Below are positions 16,401-20,077 of a stretch of DNA of 20,077 nt, piece after piece (position 1 is the stretch's first letter; every line of letters begins with the position of its first letter). The notes beneath the pieces were generated by a model. The model saw nothing but the letters and a program-made list of their open reading frames with translations, had not been told where the DNA came from and did not search any database. The DNA comes from RUG754 sp041856085. Lineage in GTDB: Bacteria; Bacillota; Clostridia; Peptostreptococcales; Anaerovoracaceae. The position numbers were made by a program, and so were the translations under genes. The DNA lies in NCBI GenBank assembly GCA_041856085.1, contig JBHAFL010000049.1, forward strand, positions 1-20,077. Direction: 5' to 3'.

Positions 16401-18218
16401 TTGAGTATACAAGAATATGTATCTCATACACAGATATATTTTGATTCAATGGTTCAGGATAAATGCTATGGAATTCTTGATTATTTATATTCAATTATAA
16501 AAAATGATGCAGAAAATGCACAGGACTATTTACAGATTCAAAAAATGGATATGCGTGGTGCAAAAGCAACCAAGATAACCGACAATATAATTATGTTAGA
16601 ACCCCAAATATCAGGGGAAGCAGAAAAAATTGTTCTAAGACAAGAAGAATTCAATAAACCTAAGCAGAGATTAAATGCGGCGATTAAAAAGTGTAATGAT
16701 AATATGGTGTCTGGGCAGATTGACTTGCCATCAACTCTTGATGCAATTAAAGTTATTTTAGAATTGATGAAGGATACTGATATGGCATTTCAATATGAAA
16801 ATCTTTTGATACTTTTAATTGCTAGTGCAATAAATCATCAAGAATTAGAAAATGAGAAAAGGGAAAAGTTTTGCACAATATGGATTAACGGAATAGAGAA
16901 ATTGTTTTCTAATGGAAGCTTTTTGGCAGATACTGCACTTATGCCAGTTTTATTGAATCAATTGGAAAATGACGTTGCTATTGGGATAAAAAATAAAATA
17001 AAGAAAATTGTGTTGGATTGTTTGATGTATAAGAGGCAACATGGTGTTATTGATGAAATGGCTAAATACGTGAAGAGATATTTAGCTAATCACGAGACTT
17101 TGGCACAAGCGGTATTTAATACAATTATTAAATTATCTGAAGATCAGATGGAACATCAAAAATATAATGCTAATTATTTGAAAGTGAGTAAGAAAGATAA
17201 GGAGTTTATATTTAATCCTAATATGCAACCTAAGTTGTCAGGAATAGATCGTTATATCAAAGATGATGATGGAAATTGTTATACTAGTCGCGAAGAGGAG
17301 ATAATAGATAGGTATCTGCTGCAGGAAGAATCTTTAGAGATAGATGTTTTTGATATGAGTAACTATGATATATCTACAATATGCTATGTTGCAAATTGCG
17401 GCCTAAATTTTACGAATGAATCTTTTAGAATGGTTATTCATGAAATTTTGCTATGTGTGATTGATATTTGGAAATATACTAAAAGAAATTATAATGCTCA
17501 CGAAATTTTTGATGTTTACCAAGAACATGAAATCATAGAGCTGTTTCAGCGGGAAATGATTCAAACCCAAGATGATGCAAAAATGGCAATCGATATATTA
17601 TTTGAAGAGATTGATTTTACAAAATTTACAACAGATACAATTGAGTTCTATCAAGATATCTTTGGCAATTTTTTATGTGAATTTTTTGACTCATATGTTG
17701 ACTCAAAAAGAAGAAATATATGTAAAAAGAAAATTCTATATATTGAGAAAAAAGTAAATGACATTGATGAGGAGTATGTTCGAATACAGTTATATAAATC
17801 TCTTATGCTTTCTGTAACGAGATATTGCACGGGAGACTGGAGTAAAATCAAAACAAATTATTCATACGTAGATAAGCAATTTTTGAATAAGCAATTTACA
17901 AAGTATGGAAAATATCACATAAAGGAACTGTTGAGAACGATTTACCAAATGCATATGGATGAATTGCTGCCAGAAATATTAATTTCTATTAGAAATAGCT
18001 TTCAAAATGCAAAATCTGAGGTAAATAAATTTAAAAAATCAATAAGAGAACAAGAAGCAATAGTACAGTTGATTATCCTTAAATCCTTTATTACATATAG
18101 TGATAAAATTAAACAGGATCAAGAACTTATTGAAGCATATGAAGATATACTTGAAATATTGATCAATTTAAATTATGAGCAGGCGGCTGTTATTTTGGAT
18201 GAGTTTAGGATTCATTAA
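13446..18218 (+). CDS. SMEK-domain STAND-type NTPase, 1590 aa, with long C-terminal region; candidate defence sensor
   Basis: The N-terminal ~150 residues fit the SMEK domain pattern: ANKNGLFDAAKMFE, a NLN motif near 55-57, then YPYVDLIS and LLVQVST with a TKIKTTLEKI helix near 87-96. The central domain is a P-loop NTPase of the STAND/NACHT kind: Walker A GGAGSGKS at 226-233 (K232), Walker B LIFFIDALE with D285, a TSCRT sensor-like motif at 318-322, and LLKSPFYINLIV near 372-383. The remaining ~1100 residues are mostly predicted helix with no domain I can name, as in large NTPases that recognise a ligand through C-terminal repeats. AAGGAG at 13430-13435 supports the ATG. The frame is intact over 4.8 kb and very AT-rich, in contrast to the ATPase genes. 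It follows the nuclease by 40 bases. An antiviral role is inferred from architecture and partners. The SMEK activity is not established to my knowledge, and its VDL...VQV stretch only loosely recalls a PD-(D/E)XK core. Confidence 0.75.
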   Translation: MLNSNERMGFIIEYMSSYDEKIKMANKNGLFDAAKMFELFAIEVCNVWFGQKFSNLNDETATYPYVDLISENRELLVQVSTVQDVPTKIKTTLEKIRDSKDKKCSDLKNIVFFVLSNNSIDKVREYSGDNQIGSISFTIKDNLITTNDIITKAQNDLNFQKKLYKVLKDEYENFNINIRKFKGALELSNSGLKNIEGLINGEYEIDRNEFLEKITKDNERYISIQGGAGSGKSVLCKKYVENEKLVLYARAERFLEESHIDDIWGCCIQDVLECINGKKLIFFIDALEFIADCAETKFELLQYLYDMAAEYQNVYIVTSCRTSDKNAFIKLETNFSIKIYEVGDITEDELALLMKQYPIIHKMYKTNSYVDLLKSPFYINLIVSNSMDIDNIGDENSLREYIWKNIICLEEKSLMYGILSNKVIETVEKIVFERARKFMLGIHKDDIDRDIMHALLSEGVIAQQGDYIRLKYDIFEDICFEHYFDKAFDLCKGKYKTFYDEIENLGRCVYRRYQIWISNKMFIQVNRDKFLYSLTFSDEIPQSWKRQTEIGIVKSRFCDNYFEEQGSEILEQGMLFDFVKNINLFAFEGELLHIRQESPQMKLSPIGNGRPCIIRLLKNEEIYKKNIIGRDDIVKLCLDYAKQEDKVAVIASDACAMMEYYVEYSLQESEQENYYKIIDEISSCLEALYRMADNSEEWLKKFFNTLINNYINGNRKSMRKSEDIMEWTLKNAYPALVTGLASELCSIADILWLRGKVDAEEFDFYRADRLSKGFEYGLSEKAEHYNYLYRTVYENAFLWNLFRLNFKVGFHWAIQFINRVILEYATNNPEYVIKIKVKISESNAIKEYWGNGNMWLAGIRDHNVPTLIGDVIFCLKEAIISSLEICKKDHEFTVAFANYVKETIYSKSNNIVLLTIIESIGMHFENELPGYALDLATSIELVHWDTTRYMLYKKNPTKELLERQILKTMGIPELKDRYELDKKCDLSIQEYVSHTQIYFDSMVQDKCYGILDYLYSIIKNDAENAQDYLQIQKMDMRGAKATKITDNIIMLEPQISGEAEKIVLRQEEFNKPKQRLNAAIKKCNDNMVSGQIDLPSTLDAIKVILELMKDTDMAFQYENLLILLIASAINHQELENEKREKFCTIWINGIEKLFSNGSFLADTALMPVLLNQLENDVAIGIKNKIKKIVLDCLMYKRQHGVIDEMAKYVKRYLANHETLAQAVFNTIIKLSEDQMEHQKYNANYLKVSKKDKEFIFNPNMQPKLSGIDRYIKDDDGNCYTSREEEIIDRYLLQEESLEIDVFDMSNYDISTICYVANCGLNFTNESFRMVIHEILLCVIDIWKYTKRNYNAHEIFDVYQEHEIIELFQREMIQTQDDAKMAIDILFEEIDFTKFTTDTIEFYQDIFGNFLCEFFDSYVDSKRRNICKKKILYIEKKVNDIDEEYVRIQLYKSLMLSVTRYCTGDWSKIKTNYSYVDKQFLNKQFTKYGKYHIKELLRTIYQMHMDELLPEILISIRNSFQNAKSEVNKFKKSIREQEAIVQLIILKSFITYSDKIKQDQELIEAYEDILEILINLNYEQAAVILDEFRIH

Positions 18219-18307
18219 TGGATGCAGGTTATTATTCATCTGAAATAAATATAATAAGAGATGCATGTTCGCTAAATGATATTTGTGGATGGTATCGTCA
18301 AGGTTAG
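18218..18307 (+). pseudogene. 29-codon stub coupled to the NTPase gene (possible truncated next gene)
   Basis: The NTPase stop and this ATG overlap as TAATG, the classic arrangement for coupled translation. The frame runs 29 codons (MDAGYYSSEINIIRDACSLN, then DICGWYRQG) to a TAG at 18305-18307. I recognise no family. Right after it comes sequence of the RlmD-like remnant, so the most likely reading is that a further operon gene was cut off at a recombination joint. A genuine 29-residue protein cannot be excluded. Confidence 0.4.
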
Positions 18308-18311
18308 ATTT

Positions 18312-18636
18312 TGTGGGAAAGTGGTAATACAGTTGAGACAGTATGTCTCTTAGTTCTGAGAAATCCTGTTACACATATCAACATTGATGTGGATGTGGAG
18401 GAACTGATACAGGATAAGCGCGCTCAGGCGACATACAGTCAGATTCAGGAATATGTAAAGCACAGACCGGTCTGAATGTGTCGCATTTAAACATTGCTCA
18501 GATCAAGCGCAAATACGGAATCATCGAACGAGAGAATTATAACCTTCCGAAGTTTGAAGGCTCCGGGCAGCCGGGATGCACGGAGGAAAAAGAAGATGCA
18601 ATCAGAGCTGCGTTTAAGCATTTCGGAATGATTTGA
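18312..18636 (+). pseudogene. Frameshifted remnant of an RlmD C-terminal region
   Basis: Frame one, open from the TAG at 18305-18307, reads ILWESGNTVETVCLL and then THINIDVDVEELIQDKRAQA and TYSQIQEYVK, before stopping at a TGA at 18473-18475. The reading continues in the next frame as NVSHLNIAQIKRKYGI and ends IRAAFKHFGMI at the TGA 18634-18636. Adding one base near 18460 (AAG-CAC to AAG-GCA-C) joins the two frames as K-A-Q-T-G-L-N-V, so a single deletion broke it. The VETVCLL stretch corresponds to VESIVLL near residue 481-487 of the RlmD above, so only the very end of a methyltransferase is present: no SAM motif, no catalytic cysteine and no start codon. It is homologous to, but clearly diverged from, the C-terminal module of the intact gene, and probably marks the right edge of the inserted DNA. 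Confidence 0.8.
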
Positions 18637-18655
18637 TGGAGCATCTCCGTGCATC
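18575..18655. repeat. 11-bp perfect inverted repeat at the end of the RlmD remnant
   Basis: GATGCACGGAG at 18575-18585 pairs exactly with CTCCGTGCATC at 18645-18655, with 59 bases between them that contain the end of the remnant frame. There is no T-run right after it. It may be a chance match in a window of this size, or a folded element at the joint. Confidence 0.4.
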
Positions 18656-18718
18656 GTGTATGGAAAGCGTTTTTTGTGTTTGTAAAGAAAAAATCTGGAT
18701 TTGTAAGGAATTCTAATA

Positions 18719-19183
18719 ATGAAAAAGGCAGAAATGGTTCTTGCGAACTTTGACGCAAGAATACCGAAGATAGTAATTAAACCTCAAAATCTCGCTTCGA
18801 AAGTTATTATCACCTCCACGGTGTATGATGAGACAGCGGATGTCGAGATATCTGTGAAAATTATTTTCGAGAATGTTGCAGCAATAGATTTTCGAATTAA
18901 CCTTTTCGATTGCATGATTGGTTCTGAGGCATACGGATTATACCGTATCAGTGATCAGGCATTTGTCGAATCAGTGACACGGACAATCTTTGACCGCAGA
19001 AGAGAAATCTTCCTTTTGGAAGGCGACTATGATTATGTAGAGGAAGAACAGCATGATATACTAAATAGTTATGATATTTGTGGTGAATTTCGCAAGCACA
19101 TTGAGGAGTACTTCGCATATATCCAGAACGTAGAAGCGGGAGCCTATATCATTATTGCAAAGGATGTGCGAATAGAAAGATAA
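18719..19183 (+). CDS. Hypothetical 154-aa soluble accessory protein
   Basis: I do not recognise this protein. The N-terminal half reads as alternating beta-strands (VIITSTVYDETADVEISVKI); the middle has a highly charged RTIFDRRREIFLLEGDYDYV segment, and the C-terminus is a short helix followed by AGAYIIIAKDVRI. It is acidic, with no signal peptide or membrane helix. The ATG is supported by AAGGA at 18705-18709, nine bases upstream. Its stop is 17 bases before a DUF5063 gene, so they may be co-transcribed. Small, beta-rich, acidic genes in such arrays are often immunity proteins against secreted toxins, but I see no specific immunity-family motif; this is only a guess from context. Confidence 0.65.
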   Translation: MKKAEMVLANFDARIPKIVIKPQNLASKVIITSTVYDETADVEISVKIIFENVAAIDFRINLFDCMIGSEAYGLYRISDQAFVESVTRTIFDRRREIFLLEGDYDYVEEEQHDILNSYDICGEFRKHIEEYFAYIQNVEAGAYIIIAKDVRIER

Positions 19184-19200
19184 ATTCACAGAGGTACAGA

Positions 19201-19653
19201 ATGGACATAATTAAAGGTTTCTATAGTCTGGCTAATGAGTATTGCTGCTTTATTTCTACGGCAGAGATAACAGAGGATTCACTTTCGACTTTGATGGAAT
19301 TATTGATGAAACTGTATGTTTCAGCTGCCAATTTACCTGACGCGGAGCCGGACACAATTGATTGTTTAACGGCAGGAGAGGTGGATATTTCGCCTATCAA
19401 GTTCAGCAATCAAATACTACGGTTTTATTGGGAAGTATTTGACCCATATGAAAAAGATGAGCCTGTCTGCGGTGACTTGGTCGATGACTTGTCCGATATA
19501 GCAAAAGATCTAAAAAAGGGAATTGCAGAATACGAAGCAGGAAGAACAGGAAATGCTGTTAATGAATGGAAGTTTGGACTTTATAATCATTATGGTTCTC
19601 ATATAGTGGATGCAATACGTGCATTGCATACTGCCAGAACCCGTAATATATGA
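19201..19653 (+). CDS. DUF5063-family protein
   Basis: This 150-aa protein fits the DUF5063 family pattern. It has an N-terminal helix with YCCFI, an LMELLMKLYVSAANLPDAEP block (31-50), YWEVFDPY at 76-83, GDLVDDLSDIAKDLKKG at 91-107 and EWKFGLYNHYGSHIVDAIRA followed by LH at 122-143. The last block is the most diagnostic. The function of DUF5063 is unknown; members are small soluble helical proteins that turn up in accessory gene arrays. GAGGT at 19191-19195 supports the ATG. The C-terminal tail ARTRNI overlaps, in another frame, the beginning of a fragment of a different gene, so the last few residues may have been changed by a rearrangement. Confidence 0.78.
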   Translation: MDIIKGFYSLANEYCCFISTAEITEDSLSTLMELLMKLYVSAANLPDAEPDTIDCLTAGEVDISPIKFSNQILRFYWEVFDPYEKDEPVCGDLVDDLSDIAKDLKKGIAEYEAGRTGNAVNEWKFGLYNHYGSHIVDAIRALHTARTRNI

Positions 19654-19777
19654 ATGGACGACTGACTGGTCTGATTTTTTCGACGCCGGACATGAATGGT
19701 ATGGCGCATGCTGCTGGAGTGTCTATGACAGGAGCATGAACAGATATGTGGTAATGCTTGTATCAGCAACAGACTGA
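19631..19777 (+). pseudogene. C-terminal fragment of a truncated accessory gene
   Basis: In the frame +1 to the DUF5063 gene, the sequence reads LPEPVIYEWTTDWSDFFDAG, HEWYGACCWSVYDRS and RYVVMLVSATD, and stops at TGA 19775-19777. The density of Trp, Asp and Tyr and the clean ending look like the real C-terminus of a small protein, not a random frame. There is no start codon with a ribosome binding site, and the first residues lie inside the DUF5063 gene. I infer that an upstream neighbour was deleted and the DUF5063 gene joined to its tail. Confidence 0.5.
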
Positions 19778-19785
19778 TTTAATTT

Positions 19786-20000
19786 ATGGATAAGGAAATG
19801 GAAAAATTTTCAACTCCTTTTGGGGAAATTACAATACCGGAAAGCTTATAAAGGGTTTCGTTAGCAGTTTGGAAGTTGTGGAAGATGGGTCGACTGTTTT
19901 TATCGGTAGAGTTATTCATATATCGTCGATATATTTGACAGCGGCAATTAGAATTGTGAGGATAAAATGTACAGAATTGAAGCAGATACATTCCTTTTAG
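19786..20000 (+). pseudogene. Frameshifted small gene of the accessory array
   Basis: An ATG at 19786 opens MDKEMEKFSTPFGEITIPES and ends at a TAA at 19849-19851. Adding one base near 19844-19846 lets it run on as ESLIKGFVSSLEVVEDGSTV and further hydrophobic strands to the TAG at 19998-20000. The opening (KFSTPFGEITIPES) reads like a natural N-terminus, so a one-base deletion is a fair reading. A further frameshift in the second half is possible, because another frame there reads VDIFDSGN. The family is not recognised. Confidence 0.4.
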
Positions 20001-20077
20001 AATTTTTTCCGAAGATTCATGAACAAGATTTTATATATCCTGTAAATGTAACTCTTGGTGTGAAGGTTTACAGTTAT
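19967..20077 (+). CDS. 5' end of a small accessory gene (3' part outside window)
   Basis: An ATG at 19967, six bases after GAGG at 19957-19960, opens MYRIEADTFLLEFFPKIHEQ and runs to the window end without a stop (37 codons). It begins inside the 3' end of the broken gene before it. The strand-rich VNVTLGVKVYSY segment faintly recalls small immunity-type proteins. With so little sequence no family can be given, and it might instead be the downstream half of the preceding broken gene. Confidence 0.4.
   Translation, partial: MYRIEADTFLLEFFPKIHEQDFIYPVNVTLGVKVYSY

Noticed and set aside
11941..18320. Integrase, transposase, tRNA attachment site or terminal inverted repeats that would define a classic mobile element
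   Set aside because: No recombinase gene, tRNA gene or insertion-sequence ends were seen in or beside the AT-rich operon, so I do not call it an integrative element, prophage or transposon.
1..20077. CRISPR arrays, rRNA or tRNA genes, riboswitches
   Set aside because: Reading both strands by eye, I found no regularly spaced repeats, no cloverleaf with a TTCGA-type arm in a non-coding stretch, and no leader long enough and structured like a known riboswitch.

Overview
The window looks like a chromosome segment of a Gram-positive anaerobe of the class Clostridia, probably Lachnospiraceae-like or a related Eubacteriales family. The clues are WhiA, a fibronectin-type-III surface-protein tail, an E. 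hirae-type V-ATPase operon with a complete sodium-site signature, and a RlmD methyltransferase with the C-terminal extension that I associate with such bacteria. The species cannot be named from this sequence.

Layout. (1) 1-1201: the last 46 codons of an FN3-like protein, a good promoter, and whiA. (2) 1202-1541: a non-coding stretch with one strong terminator, a second palindrome/terminator-like hairpin, and an extended -10 promoter. (3) 1542-10150: a complete nine-gene V-type ATPase operon in the order H/G-I-K-E-C-F-A-B-D (E. hirae ntpFIKECGABD). The genes are tightly packed and several overlap. (4) 10153-11940: rlmD, an Fe-S 23S rRNA uracil methyltransferase. Its catalytic body matches the ATPase genes in base and codon use, but its last ~105 codons are AT-richer and resemble the DNA that follows. 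(5) 12030-18307: an AT-rich accessory operon (about 30% GC in hand-counted lines, against roughly half in the ATPase genes). It holds a 91-aa helical protein of unknown function, a YhcG/DUF1016-type PD-(D/E)XK nuclease, a 1590-aa SMEK-domain STAND-type NTPase with a very long C-terminal region, and a stop-start-coupled 29-codon stub. (6) 18312-18636: a frameshifted second copy of the RlmD C-terminal module. (7) 18719-20077: small accessory genes and gene fragments, namely a 154-aa unknown protein, a DUF5063 protein, a C-terminal fragment, a frameshifted gene, and a gene running off the end.

How it fits together. The ATPase operon is a standard housekeeping module: A and B form the ATP-hydrolysing head, D/F the rotor shaft, C the connector to the K ring, and E/H the peripheral stalks that hold subunit I. 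The K subunit keeps every residue used for Na+ coordination in E. hirae, so the machine probably moves sodium. The most interesting part is the right half. The 3' end of rlmD appears to have been replaced by a foreign but in-frame C-terminal module carried by the arriving DNA, and a displaced or older module survives as a pseudogene 6.4 kb downstream. That pattern suggests a gene-restoring insertion hot spot. Its cargo, a nuclease plus a large sensor-type NTPase in one transcription unit, is a good candidate for an anti-phage defence system, but that function is inferred and not demonstrated.
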